Source: Chrysomallon squamiferum
Taxonomy: Eukaryota; Mollusca; Gastropoda; Neomphalida; Peltospiridae
Reading direction: 5' to 3'
NCBI GenBank assembly: GCA_012295275.1
Contig: CM022672.1
Coordinates: 14,012,995-14,062,994, forward strand
DNA: 50,000 bases
Position 1 is the first letter of the stretch; every line of letters starts with the position of its first letter. Made by a program: the position numbers and the translations under genes. This document shows positions 9,316 to 21,507 of this stretch, one piece after another. Below the pieces are notes generated by a model. The model was not told the origin of the DNA, ran no database searches, and worked only from the letters and a program-made list of their open reading frames with translations.

Positions 9316-11300
9316 TTTGCAGAAGATTATCTTAATGCAACATAAACTTCTTTTTTTTTAAATTGTAATTTGTATTGGTTTTTCTTTCGATTACTTCCCT
9401 ATCTCACTGCTATAAACTTTCGCTCTTCTCCTGTTAAGAACTCTTATTTCTTTGCTGTTAAAATTTTCAGAACTCTTTCTCGACTATTGCGCTTGTTTGT
9501 GCGAGTAAGTGTAAGAAAAGTGACCTTCGTATACTAAACCCGTAAACAAATCCGTTTTAGAAATGAATGTTTTGTATACAAGGGTGAATATTCGTTCTTA
9601 ACCTTGAGCTTTGTACACTGATGTTTTGCATCCAGTGTCGGACAATCACTCCTCAACACGACCTCCGATTTACTGGTCGTAAAAAGTTATTTTTGTCAAT
9701 CGTTTGTTTTTATGTTATACACGGGATAAACAAAAAGTTTGTTAAAGGATTTAAGTATTGTTTACCTCCACTGCTTTTACTAATGTCAACAGGTAAAGTA
9801 TCTGTAACAGAGAGAGAGAGAGCATTTACTGATGTGGAAACTGAAAATAAAAGTAAGAATGTAAATTTGAGCTTGCTGTGATTCGGCAAAATTACTATTC
9901 ACATTAAGATAAAGAAACAAACGAAAAAATTATCTAAATTAATAAATAATTAAAATAAAAAGTAAATAAAGTAAAATAAATAATATAAATACATTGATTC
10001 ATGGGAAAAATTACGATTTATTATAAGGTAATAAATAAAGAATTAAGTAAACAAAATAAAATAAAATAATATAAACATCAGCAGCGGCACCACCAAAAAC
10101 GAGAACGGCAACAACAATAATAATAATAAAAATAATTTCAATAATAATAAAAATAATTTCAATAATAATAAAAATAAAAATAAAAATAATGAAAATTCCA
10201 TTTCGTTTTATGTTTAAATTCAGATCGTTCAAAATTATTTAATCCCTTAGAAAATTTCAACTTGGTGCATGTGTTAATCCCAATATTAAATAAAATCTTT
10301 GCCAATATTTTCTAGAAATTATATACTGAATACTGTTAATAAATTTAATTGTTTAGTGTTACTGCCAATTCAAGGGATATTAAGGAAGACAGTAAATTTC
10401 ATTACCTTATTTTGCAGAGGGTCAAAACTGCACATTCTTGTTGACTCATACTGTTTTCTAGCATGAACATGTATCACGTAATTTCAAGGCTACAAGCTAC
10501 ACTAAAATAGGAATATTAAACGTCCCAAATTACCCACACAAAATAGGCGTTAAAATTTCATTCCACTCAGTCTATAATGTAGCATCATTTTAAAGAATAT
10601 GGAAGCTTAAATCATTTTCTGAACGTACTTAATAAAAAACTGGATTTAAAGTAAAGTGCTCACTCAGTGTAGCAAAAATATATAAAAGTTTAGATGAGAA
10701 GAAAATCTAAGGGATATAATCATGTTCTTTCTGATTGTCTTAGCACTAGCGAAGGCAAAATTATAAAATATGTTAGTCAGACTTGAAATTACGTGATTTG
10801 TATTTAAGAGAGGAAAGAAAACTGTCACAGAAAAAAAGTGGATGATGTAACATCCTTCACATTCCAGGAAGTCAAGAAAAATCGTTACTGCTGTGTCAGT
10901 AATTCAGCCTCTTTAACACAAAAGGTGGTTTCACTGATTACAACCAGATGATGAAATTTTACCCACAACTGTTCAATACTCCCTCTTTGTTCATTTCCTG
11001 AGCGTGTTTCAAGAATGATCAAACGAACTGGATGTTTCGACTGAGGATGGTCTCTGTCTCCCTTTCATTCTGATAAATGATGAATTGCAAACATCTGTAG
11101 AAATTCATCTGCTTGGAAATGAGCCCTCTGTTTATAGAAGAACTTGTAATAAGTGTTAAATTCTGTTGCTCAGTACAGTGTATGATAATGAACTCTTTCC
11201 TGAAAAGGAACAATCTGGAAGTATCTGGCTATGCACAGATGATAAAATCTTCTATATTAAAGAAATGAAGAAAATGTTGCGTCCATGATCTGTGAAGAAG
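9316..11300. other. Upstream flank of P450 copy 1, shared with copy 2
   Basis: This region is homologous to about 41280-42960. It should contain the P450 promoter, but no clear TATA box or initiator can be chosen by eye. It includes a short (GA)n near 9810, AAT/AAAT tracts at 9940-10190, and a coding-like stretch at 11019-11286 listed separately. Similarity to the second copy ends near 11310. Confidence 0.7.
11019..11286 (+). pseudogene. Coding-like relic on the + strand, function unknown
   Basis: A frame reads LDVSTEDGLCLPFILINDEL, then VEIHLLGNEPSVYRRTCNKC to a TAA at 11157-11159. In the same frame it continues past the stop with VYDNELFPEKEQSGSIWLCT to a stop after KKMLRP. Amino-acid composition is protein-like rather than repeat-like. 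The equivalent DNA at 42555-42761 is unusually well conserved, with the same stop. No family is recognised. It could be an exon relic of a gene or of a mobile element carried inside the duplicated unit. Confidence 0.35.
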
Positions 11301-11407
11301 ATCCCCGGAGGGCGCATTGGAGTGAGAACGTATTAAATAAATACACTGTTTCACTGACACTACATAAATTGAGTAGACTGACTATCGATGAACTTTCTGT
11401 CTTGGGA

Positions 11408-11443
11408 ATCAGTACCCCCACACACCCACACACACCCACACCC

Positions 11444-11484
<41 letters not shown>

Positions 11485-11520
11485 TACATATGTGTGTGTG
11501 TGTGTGTGTATATATATATA
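11408..11520. repeat. CACACC/CA microsatellite followed by TG and TA tracts
   Basis: (CACACC)n and (CA)n run into (TG)n and a short (TA)n. The long frames on both strands here are repeat translation. Confidence 0.9.
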
Positions 11521-11524
11521 CTGA

Positions 11525-11839
11525 TTCCATAGAGGAACGCGCCAGGTTCTATTTCGGGAATATCTCTTCAACAAAAATAGGGTTCGCCCAAATGGTATCT
11601 ATTGGAGATGTGTCGATAAGACATGTACCGGAAGATGTAAGACGGTAGGGGATTACATTAGAGACTTCACTGACCACACCCACCCTCCTGCAGACGCCAC
11701 TGGCATCAGGTTCGGCAGTACTCTACGGAAACGAGCCCGCGAGGAGCCTGCCACATCACTGCAGCTGAACTTCATCCCGCACGCGAGTCTACAGGGAGAT
11801 GGACAACCGCTTCAGCCACCTCAAGGACCAGCTTGTTGA
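11525..11839 (+). pseudogene. FLYWCH-type zinc finger relic, probably transposon-derived
   Basis: An open frame without an ATG, bounded by stops, encodes a FLYWCH-like zinc finger. It begins FHRGTRQVLFREYLFNKNR, then IYWRCVDKTCTGRCKTVGD, then YIRDFTDHTHPPADA. The Cys pair (YWRC...KTC) and the H-T-H pair supply the expected zinc ligands, and the leading GTRQVLFREY matches the first strands of the fold. The frame ends at 11839. A second frame from 11799 (MDNRFSHLKDQLVEGAKTRL) runs on to 11966, so one frameshift likely separates parts of a longer protein. FLYWCH fingers are common in MULE-type transposases and derived host genes. This segment sits where the flanks of other units lie, so it appears inserted into this unit only. 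Confidence 0.65.
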
Positions 11840-11966
11840 AGGAGCCAAGACCCGTCTTCAGTTCCTGGACGCAGTGGCGAAACTGGTTAAAGTGGGCTCA
11901 ACTAAACTGTTGATAAAGAAACGTGGACTATATTCACCGCCATCACGAACTTATGCGAACTTATAG
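11799..11966 (+). pseudogene. Continuation of the FLYWCH gene relic in another frame
   Basis: A 55-codon ATG-started frame (MDNRFSHLKDQLVEGAKTRL, then LDAVAKLVKVGSTKLLIKKR) overlaps the end of the FLYWCH frame. Its helix-prone, charged composition is protein-like. It is best read as the downstream part of the same gene after a frameshift. The stop is followed by three degenerate copies of a TATGCGAACTTATA-like string. Confidence 0.45.
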
Positions 11967-12240
11967 TGCTGTATTCCAGACTGTATTAAATTATTTTAAC
12001 TGTATTTAACTGTAAATTCTGTTATGCGAACTTATAATGCTGTTCTCTAGACAATGAAAATTATTTAATTATGCATTATGCTATGCGGACTTATAGTTCT
12101 GTTATTTTTGTTGCGCCGTGCCTGTTATTCACATAGGTAATGGGCTAGAGATTATCTGGATGTCTGACAAATGGAGTTCTGATTAATGGTGGTCTGATGG
12201 GTATCTGACAAATGGAGTTTTAACTAATGGTTGGACACCT
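11940..12240. repeat. Tandem repeat tail behind the FLYWCH relic
   Basis: TATGCGAACTTATAGTGCTG recurs with changes near 11951, 12022 and 12081. A second short duplication, TCTGACAAATGGAGTT, occurs at about 12163 and 12206. Such tails are seen at the ends of some DNA transposons. No gene is present. Confidence 0.5.
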
Positions 12241-12622
12241 TCAATATTAGCATTCTTAATGGCAGCAGCAACAACAACAGGATTAGTATCAGTGATACCA
12301 GTAGCAGTAGTAGCATTGGCAGCAAGAGTATTAAAAGTTATATTAGAAGCTAATTGTTTTCTTTGTTTTTCCTTCTTTTCTTTTCTTTCTTTCTTTCTTT
12401 TTTTTTTTTTTTTTGAATTATCTAACATTAATCTTAAAAATAAACAAACTGCATATTTAAAAACGCTTTTACTACCTTTTTTATTTATATTTATATTGCG
12501 AGTTTTGTTGTGTTTTAAGTATATTAATTGTTTTAAATAAATCACTCCAACTTTAGTTATAAAAGAATAGAATGGATTTGCTGAATCGTTTATCATTTTT
12601 GTCATTTCGTTATTATTTACTA

Positions 12623-12666
<44 letters not shown>

Positions 12667-12794
12667 ATTAACCACACAATGAAAACATATTTAAATTTAC
12701 ATTAGTACGCACATTCTTGAGAGAAGTTTGAAGTTTTCATAACGACTGACAATGTTATAATGAATATTATACTAATTTGATAAAACAAAATAAA
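12241..12794. other. Downstream flank of dermatopontin 1, with (AG)n
   Basis: The block is shared with the flanks of the other dermatopontin genes. It contains ACAACAACAGGATTAGTATC, T-rich runs and an (AG)n of about 40 bp at 12625-12664. No gene seen. Confidence 0.7.
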
Positions 12795-12909
12795 ACACAA
12801 TATTGAACAGATTTTATTTAAACGTGAGTTTAACTGAAAACTTATAACAGGGTCTCTACGCATATGTGTATAGAATACTGAAAGTCATGATTATACTCTC
12901 TGAATCCGC
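12795..12909 (-). other. Dermatopontin 1, 3' UTR exon with poly(A) signal
   Basis: A pyrimidine-rich tract ending CTTTTCAG places an acceptor at 12910/12909. AATAAA follows at 12818-12813, so cleavage is expected near 12795. The equivalent acceptor (CAG/GCG) and the string AAATAAAATCT occur in all four copies. The matching donor is GTAAGTATT after 13649, downstream of the stop codon. The exon is inferred, without transcript support. Confidence 0.6.
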
Positions 12910-13465
12910 CTGAAAAGAAAAAAAAAAAAAAGAAAGAAAAAAAAAATACACGATTAGACTAATATACGGTTATCATTATTATATTATTATTATTATCAGA
13001 ATCATTATTATTATTGTTAAGATACAGGTAGAAATCAGAAAGATTTATGGAGCCATAAAAACCTACTTTTATAAAATTTCCAGAATAGATACGTGTAAAA
13101 ACACACCCACACACACACACATCGACACCCACCCACCCACCCACATCTTTTCATGTCTAAACACTAATGAAATAACTTAGAACAATACAGCATGTACTGT
13201 GTTCATCAGCTGACCGTTACGTCACTATTCAAACATATCTGAAGATTTCCGAGTCGGTGATTTTATGACAGGGGTCTCGTAGAGTGTGTATGTGTGTACG
13301 ACTAAATGATACTTTTTATTATTATTATTATTGCACCGGCGAGCTCGAAAATGACAGATCTAAAGGAATGTAAAACCAGAATTATTGTTAAATGAATAGA
13401 CTAGCCGGAAATGTTGTCATCCAAATGTCCTTTTGAGTCTGTTCTCCGCCAGAGGATAACTCTGG

Positions 13466-13467
<2 letters not shown>

Positions 13468-13512
<45 letters not shown>

Positions 13513-13625
13513 ACATACACACACACATACACACGGCACACACATGCACACAAACACACACAAACATACACATACACACAATCACACACACACAGACACA
13601 CACAAACACACAGTAACGCACACAT
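13468..13625. repeat. (AC)n microsatellite in dermatopontin 1 intron 5
   Basis: A long, partly interrupted AC tract lies between the last coding exon and the 3' UTR exon. Related tracts occupy the same place in copies 2, 3 and 4. Confidence 0.9.
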
Positions 13626-13670
13626 AATGGTGTATTTATAATACTTACGATATTCACTGTGGATTAATAA

Positions 13671-13716
13671 TTATGGCTTGTCGCAGACTTCAAATTTCCA
13701 CCGTCTGTCTCTATCA

Positions 13717-13789
<73 letters not shown>

Positions 13790-14604
13790 GTGTCAGTGAT
13801 AGCACTGGTAGTAATAATAGTAATAGTAATAGTATTACGAGTAACAACAACAACAACGACAAAAACAATAATAGTATTAATAGTAATAGTACTGGTAGTT
13901 TGTTTGACGGTTGCTTTTATTTATTTATTTATTTATTTATGTGTTTGTTTAAAATAATATTGTACTTACTTATTAGAGTTGTTGTAGTAACTGAAAAAAC
14001 CTTTCAGAATCTTGTTGCCTGGAACTCCATATTCAAAGAAAGCACGATAATCGTTCTGGTATTCAGTAAACTTGCAGTTCTTCAGTACTGCACCTGAAAT
14101 AACCAGATATAACAACAACAACAGTAATTATAATAATTATAATAATAGTAATCATCGTTATAAAATGATGAAACCTAAACAAAAATTAGTAATAATAAAA
14201 ATCTCGTCACCACCATCATCAGCAGAAACAGCATCACCGGCAACATCATTAACATCGATAAAGATTATCACAGTAGTGGCTGTATTAGGAATAGTCATAG
14301 TCATGTAATTGTAGTAGTGGTAGTGGTTGTAGTGGTAATAGGAATAGAAGTGTATAGTAATTGTAATAATAGTGACAGCACTAGTAGCAGCAGTAGCAGT
14401 AGTAGTAGTAGTAGCAGTAGCAGTACTGGTAATAGTACTAGTAGTAGTGCTAGTGGTGAGTAACAGAAGTATAGTAATTGTAATAATAATAACAGTAGTA
14501 GACGTGATACTAATATAACAATAATAGTAATAATATTAGATAAGAGCATTGGCAATGGTGGTATAGTATTAAGACTTAATTCAATAATAATAATAATAAT
14601 AATA

Positions 14605-14647
<43 letters not shown>

Positions 14648-15767
14648 CAATGATGATGATGGTGATAAACTTGCGTACAAGTAACTGATTTTTATATTTC
14701 AGATAAATTTCAATGGATAACCTGGTTTGGTACAGCAATGGAACTTGAAATCTCTGTCTTTTTTACCCATGTCGTAGTAGCTTGAGATGCCATTAATGAA
14801 GCCGTTGAATTGACACTGATATAACAGTGGCTCATTAAATGCTTTAAGATATCCTAAGCAGAGAGAAAAATTAAATAAATAAATACTATATTCTTTAAAA
14901 AATATTTTACCAAAAAATCGAATTCTTGTCAACTTAAAAAGTAACATAACAATAATTGTTTAATTTAAATTTTAAATTTTTTTTTTTTAATTATATGCAG
15001 ATTTTGTAAATTGATGATTTTAGAGGTACGAAAATTTACAGTTTTTTAAATCCTTTTTATAATCTTTATTTTTAAAAAAGAATCGTTTTTTTTTTAGACT
15101 TAATTTTCAGAAAAAGAAAAGAAAATGATTATTATTTTAAAAAACAATGGATTTTGAGAACTGTTAGGACGTAAAACGGATTTATCCTGCACTTGACAAA
15201 GTGGACTTATCCCACATCTGAAAACGAGGGATTATCCTGCACCTGTCATCAAGGATTTAATTATGCACCTAGCAAAAAGAGGAGAAATCCTGCATCTGAT
15301 ACAGATTACGTTTGAGCTACTGTTGTGGACACACAAAACCATAAACATCTCACTACGACTCGAAAAAGCGCCTAAAAGAAAATATTTTATTTTTCACAAT
15401 TACCCGACCATGTACAATCATTCCACTTCTCGTTAAACCTGTCACAGGTAAAATCCCACATTCTGTCATGATTATAGTTGCTGTGTTTAGCAGTAATTCT
15501 TGTGATAGTCCATCCTTTAAAGCATTTGATTCCAAATGGCACAGTCCACCAGTAGTTTGCCCACGAGTGTACGGCACGCACCGAACACAAAAGCACAGCA
15601 ATATAGACAGGGAACTTGGGAAAAAAATGTTTATGAAGATTCACAATGTATCCGATTATGTAATGTATATATTGAAGAGTCTGTATGTGTGTGTGTGTTT
15701 GCGAATGTGTGTGTATAGTTGTACGTCTGTAAGTATGCAAATATGCATGAATATATATATACATGAT

Positions 15768-15844
<77 letters not shown>

Positions 15845-16322
15845 GTCTCTATGCATGTGTGTGCATGTGTGTGTGTATTTGTTTGTGTGGTATGACAGAA
15901 AGAGAGAAATTAGTTAATATTTTGTTAATAATTTGTTATATAATTTTTTAAATAAATACATTTATAAATGTGTATGTGAGAAAAGAAAAAGGAATAATTT
16001 TAAAATTGAAAATTAAACAAATTAAAAAGAAATCAGTAAGCCACTACCTTATTTATAATTTAGGACAGACAAAAATTTATAAAGGAAAGAAAAAATTGCT
16101 AATCATTATCCCAAATAAAACGATCTAGAAGTATCATTATGGATTCCTGAAAGTTTCTAAGACTAATTTCTAATTACTTTAAATAAATAAAAAAAATAAA
16201 AAATATATATATAAAAATAAAAACAAGTTTAATAAAATAGAATAAAACAAAGCTAAATAAAATTAAAATTAAAATTAAGTTAAATGAAATTATAATAGAA
16301 TAAAACATCTTTTTACCTTCAT
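13671..16322 (-). CDS. Dermatopontin-family secreted protein 1
   Basis: Dermatopontins are extracellular matrix proteins; in molluscs they occur in shell matrix and haemolymph. Five coding exons join in frame with GT-AG junctions: 16322-16317 (ATGAAG), 15614-15404, 14853-14722, 14093-13970 and 13710-13671 (phases 0,1,1,2), giving 170 residues. Residues 1-19 are a signal peptide (MKFPVYIAVLLCSVRAVHS), followed by a Trp-rich start (WANYWW). Three family repeats end in HDRMWDFTC, KDRDFKFHCC and KDRRWKFEVC. Eight cysteines of the mature chain are at positions shared with copies 2 and 3. The length fits the family (~150-200). The second donor is TCGG/GTAATT; the fourth is AA/GTAAGT. The last acceptor lies directly behind an (AAT)n tract. 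All features indicate a functional gene. The exon model is by eye. Confidence 0.88.
13717..13790. repeat. (AAT)n at the last coding 3' splice site of dermatopontin 1
   Basis: About 74 bp of AAT units (ATT on the gene strand) reach to within 7-8 nt of the exon 5 acceptor, occupying the usual branch-point and pyrimidine-tract region. Tract length differs between gene copies. Confidence 0.9.
14310..14660. repeat. Degenerate TAG/AAT/ATG trinucleotide block in dermatopontin 1 intron 3
   Basis: Interrupted (TAG)n, (AAT)n and (ATG)n lie between exons 4 and 3. The same block, with different lengths, occurs in copies 2, 3 and 4. Long poly-L, poly-S and poly-I frames here are artefacts. Confidence 0.85.
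15775..15845. repeat. ACAT and (AT)n tract in dermatopontin 1 intron 1
   Basis: (ACAT)n is followed by about 48 bp of AT dinucleotides. Copies 2 and 3 carry an AT tract in the same intron. Confidence 0.9.
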
Positions 16323-18341
16323 TTCACTGTCACCGTAACAGGTCCACCTTGTGAATGAGAGAGTGAGCTGCTGTGAAGCAAGTACTGCGACAGACAAAAG
16401 TTCTACCAGACTTTTAAAGAGACCAGAGCGAGCTGCTGTGAAGCACATCTGCGACAAATTAATAAATGAGTGAAATGTATATATGAAATAATAAATAAGT
16501 TCCTAAAAAATATTCTAAAAAAAACAAACAAAAAACCCCAACAAAAAACAACATAAAAATAAAAATAATAAAAATAAATAAATAAACAAAGTAAAATAAA
16601 ACAAAATTTCCCATTAATCTGGTTTCCAAATTACTTCCCAGAATAGCTCATTACAATCACTGAAATAAATCACATAAAACTGAATTATCTGTTGATTCTG
16701 CGGCTCAAGTAAGTCGAGGTTTGTGTTGTAAAAGATATCATTTTATTTATTTATTTATTTATTTATCAACGTTATTACACAAACACAGAGATATGTATGT
16801 ATGTATGTACGTACATACGTATGTATGTATGTATGTATGTATGTATGTATGTATGTATGTATGTATGTATGTGTATATTTATATATAAAAGAAAGAATGA
16901 ATAAGAGAGGTTAGAGAAAGAGAAAGAGAGAGTCATTTGAAAACCAGTAAGTACACATCAACATCTTGGATAGCTAATTGTAGTAGCAGTAGTAGTCGTA
17001 GTAGCAATAGCAGAAGTAGCAGCAACAACAGCAGCAGTATTAAAACCAAATGAAATGAGAAACCTAACATAAACTGCTTTTATTTTAATTTAATTTAGAA
17101 ATACTATATAAGAAGTATAGATTTGTCTGCAAATTTAAAAAATGGAAACTACAGATCAAATTGAAGAGTCTGTGTAGAGTTCTCAGATATCCCAAGAGGT
17201 CCACTTGTACTTAAGCTCAGTTTGTATCCAAGTGCGTTCGAACTCTATCATTTTATTTATTTATTTATATGTAGGAAACGTATTTTTTGTTTTGTTTTTG
17301 TTTTATGCTTTATTGTTAGCCTTTTGTTAGTGCTAAATTTGTGTTAATTCTTTAATCCAAAATTGTGGTTGTAAATGTAAAACTTAATTCGATGTTTTAA
17401 TGTATAATAATACATACGGCTATTACAAGTCATCCTGGTTTAAGAAAAGAAAAATTGTGTACTCTTATTATATTATAAAATATTAAATATCTGAATTAAG
17501 TATATAACTGAATTTATCATTTGTTTGTTTTACTATATTTAATTTTCAAGGTTTGTAATTCTTACATATTATGTCTATTTGCTGCAAATTTGCTGAATTT
17601 TTATTTCACGAAAATGAAGAATAAATTTCAAAACCTGTTTTCCCATGTTCTCACGTTTTTGTTAGTCATATGGCGAAATAGAATACAACTACATAACTGC
17701 CAAAGAAAATTTTATTCACGAAACAGTCTAGTGAACTTTGAAGAACGGTTGAATGAAAGAAATAATGAATGAACTTTAAAAAAAAAGAATTAAACATAAA
17801 TATAAAAGTTTAAAATAAATGTATAAATGACTGAGTGAAATATCTAGTTTTAAAAATTAATTATCCGAGGATAACAATATAAGAAATAAATAAATAAAAT
17901 ACAACACTTTTCGTTCACGTTGTACACCACCTACACAAACAAGTACATTTCCAGACTGTCATCTACACCCACACTACAGTATTGCATAATAAATGCCACT
18001 TTATACATATGTTTTTGAAGTATACCATGTGACCTTCAGTTCATTGAATAGTATTTCAAACTCACTGAAAACAATGCAACAGATTTTATGGTCATTAAAA
18101 TCTGCAGTTACAACGAAGCAACATTTCCACATAACTGTTACTATAGTCCTAAAAATGTCTAATATATTCTTAAGAGAATTTAAAAAATGTATAATTAAAA
18201 CAAACACACACACAAACACATACACAGACGCACAGACAGATACGCGGCGCTGTTGAAGATGTCATTATCCCCTCGATCATTATTTAATCAAAAGTATTTT
18301 CAAATATAAATAAGAAGCAGTTTTTTCTTTGTTATCCAATA

Positions 18342-18377
<36 letters not shown>

Positions 18378-18440
18378 AATGAAATCTAAAACAACATAAA
18401 CCAGATTTAAAATCTAAAACAACATAAACCAGAGAGAAAA
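16323..18440. other. Upstream flank of dermatopontin 1, no further gene
   Basis: Blocks here match the upstream flank of dermatopontin 2: 16380-16480, 16740-17040 with (ATTT)n and (GTAT)n, 17085-17270, and 17580-17990 (matching 30605-31020). Relative to unit 2 the segment equivalent to about 27.02-27.94 kb is missing. No convincing coding sequence. Confidence 0.6.
16411..16418 (-). promoter_or_regulatory. TATA-like box of dermatopontin 1
   Basis: TTTAAAAG lies about 90 nt upstream of the ATG, inside a 65-bp promoter-proximal repeat shared with copies 2 and 4. The position allows a 5' UTR of about 60 nt. No transcript start is known. Confidence 0.4.
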
Positions 18441-18446
18441 TATAAA

Positions 18447-18585
<139 letters not shown>

Positions 18586-18789
18586 AACAAACAAAAGGAT
18601 AGATAATTTCAATTTGCAAAATTAAGGAAACACAAGAGATATCAGTTTTAATTCAGATTAGCTGTTGATGCTGATAAAACAAATCTTGATGTTTTTATAA
18701 TGACTCACATTAATCAGTACCTCAGAAGTCAGTGCGGGTATTGAACATTAGACTGCTTTAAAACAGTTAAATATTTTATTTCCTGACTT

Positions 18790-20190
18790 CCTTCAGATCA
18801 CTATTACTATTACTACTGTTATTATTGTTGTTGTTATATTTAGTAGTACTACTACTACTTCTATTACTATTACTGCCATGGTCGTATTACTACTACCACT
18901 ACAAGAATATCCAATGTTACTGCTGGTTTTACTACTAATGCTACTATCTCAGCTACTACTATTACTTCTATTACAGCTCCTACTACTATTGGTATTACTA
19001 CTACTACTATTATTACGACTTTTACTACTTCTGCTAATACTACAACAATAAGAACAAAACAATAGTTACAACTGCTACTATTACTATTTCTTCTGCTACT
19101 ACCATTACTTTTATTACTACTACTCCTTTTACCACCACTATTACAACAAAACAGCAACAACAGTTACTACTGCTACTATTACTACTACTACTGGTACTAC
19201 TACTACTACAACTACTACTACTATTACTACTACTACTACTACTGCGATTAGAACCATCATTACACAGATTACTTGATAAAGACAAATTGTTTAATGTTTC
19301 TATTTCAAATGATTATTTTTTCTTCGTCTAAACAGAAAGTTGGTTTGGCGAAGACCTTTAAGCAGTAAATGAGTGGAATGTAGAAAATAAAATTAACCAT
19401 CTTTTTTTTTTTTTTTAGACCACAAAGTAATACATTAATCTAGAAGAAAATATTTACCAAACCAAGCTGTTACCATTGCATGTTTAGTTTTAATGGTCGC
19501 AATATTTTTCTTTTTCAGATATACATTTTTCTAAATCGGGACCACCTGCTACTAAATATATCAGACCCTTCCCCCCCCCATTTCTCGAAGGTTATGAAAT
19601 AAGAAACAGTACCAAGACAGATGGTGCTGCAATCAATACTGAATTTATTTCAATTAATATATGCAGGAAATTTAATTTAATTTTCGTATTTTTAACGCTT
19701 TAAGTAAATTGGTCAGCATTTATGTAGGTGTTTTTAACAGTTTATTTTATTTAGCGGTTAAAGGTTATGTCGTTTTGTTTCGCTGCGTGGTTTTGTGTGA
19801 AAAATTGGCGTTCAGACAAATACAAAGTTAAATCTTTAAAAATGGCTATGATGGGATTTTTAAATTCTATTGTAACTGATTTTTCTCATTTTTATTTCTT
19901 TACTATACCTACAACAACAACTAAAACAACAATAACAACAACAGTAACAACAACCACAGCAACGATTATTACAATTACTATTGCTGCTACAACTGCAACT
20001 ACTACTTCTACTACTGCTGTTGTTACTACTGCTGCTACTATTACTGTTCCTATTATTAATGCTAATATTATTACTGCTACTACAACTACTGCCACTATTA
20101 TTACTACTGCTACAATTACTGCTACTAGTACTTCTAGTACATCTGCTACTACCACCACTACTGCTACTGCTGCTTTTACTATTAGAAAAC
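18790..20190. repeat. Two degenerate ACT/ATT trinucleotide blocks, no gene
   Basis: Blocks at about 18795-19260 and 19905-20185 consist of ACT, ATT, ACA and related triplets. Frames here translate to runs of T, S, V or L and show no protein features. The sequence between (19270-19900) is AT-rich with T runs and nothing recognisable. Confidence 0.75.
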
Positions 20191-20239
20191 ATCTTCATCC
20201 AAACCCTCCTGATGGAAACCAAGTTAGTCACGACGCAAA

Positions 20240-21463
20240 ATACAAACTGTAAAGAATAAATATACACGTGTTTTAATTCAGTACATTTTGCCAGTGTTTC
20301 AGTGTTTTTATTTTTTTATCACCCAATAATTTATTGTTTGTAAAGATTATATTCCGGATAATAATTATCTGTAAATAATTGCTTAATAATGATAATTGTA
20401 TTTAGTTTTATCCAGTGAATTTACTCAATTTATAAAATCTTAGATTTAAAAGACGATTACATCTTCTTCTGTCATACTAGAATGGAGCAGCAGATGAATT
20501 TCTTCAGAAGTTTACACTTTGTCATTTATTATGAAGAAAATGGGCGCGAGTTTCCAGTTAACCATAGATTTCACACATTAACCTAAATAGGACAGAAGAT
20601 AGAATTAGTCTGGTCCTTTTCCATCTATTAATTTGAATGAATCAATACCATGTAATGTTATCTATCTTTTTACTTGAATGCTATGGTTTTCTAAAAATGC
20701 GGACATGTTTTTCTTCGCTTCACTTTAAAGGAACATTATCTTTTGAATAATTTCAGGTAGTTTGAAAATAATGGATCCGTTGGTAAATGCTTGCTGTATA
20801 ATTTCAAATGTCTGTGAAAGCATAGTTAAGTCATCGTATCCACTTCATGATTCTGAGCATGCATTAAAATGGTTTTATCATAACACCGGTTAACCAAACA
20901 CTTCTTCCTGTGGACACAGAACTTAATTTTATGTCAGCGGATAAAATGTAACGTCCATTATGGAATACTTTTTGTTAATCTTTAATTTCAGTTTAAATTA
21001 TAATTTATATCATCCTGTAGCCATTTCACTTTGATTCCAACGGCAAATATTTATACGTACAATTTTTTGTTAATCTTTAAGTTCAATTTAAGTTATAATT
21101 TGTATTATCCTGTACCCATTTCACTTTGATTCCAACGGCAAATATTTATACGTACAATTTTAATTTTTCAATTCTCAAATACATTTAGTTGATTTTTATT
21201 CATATCGTTCTAACGTCATGCACATGTTTCTGAATACCCAGCAGATTATAGACATCCCGGAGTTGTTTTCCCTGTGGCACAAACTACATCTGGACGCAGG
21301 CAAATCTCTCACTCGCCTTCCTCGAGTTACGACAAGAACTAGTAGGACATTTGGGATGATCTTCAGTCTCTACATGTAACGTCCATTTCCGTTTTTGGAA
21401 GCAGAAGAAAAATTTCTACAACTCTGAGTCCACGATATCGCATGAACATGACTTTAAAGTCTA

Positions 21464-21507
<44 letters not shown>

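Noticed and set aside
13671-13868. Poly-leucine protein ending in the dermatopontin C-terminus
   Set aside because: The leucines come from the intronic ATT tract; only the last 40 nt are an exon, joined by splicing to 13970.
17225-17245. GCGTTCGAACTC, possible tRNA or SINE box B
   Set aside because: No box A at the right distance and no cloverleaf could be drawn; the block is just part of a duplicated flank (also near 28120).
19767-20252. 161-codon threonine-rich frame resembling a mucin
   Set aside because: The threonines derive from ACT/ACA/ATT triplet DNA; all frames on both strands are equally open and biased.
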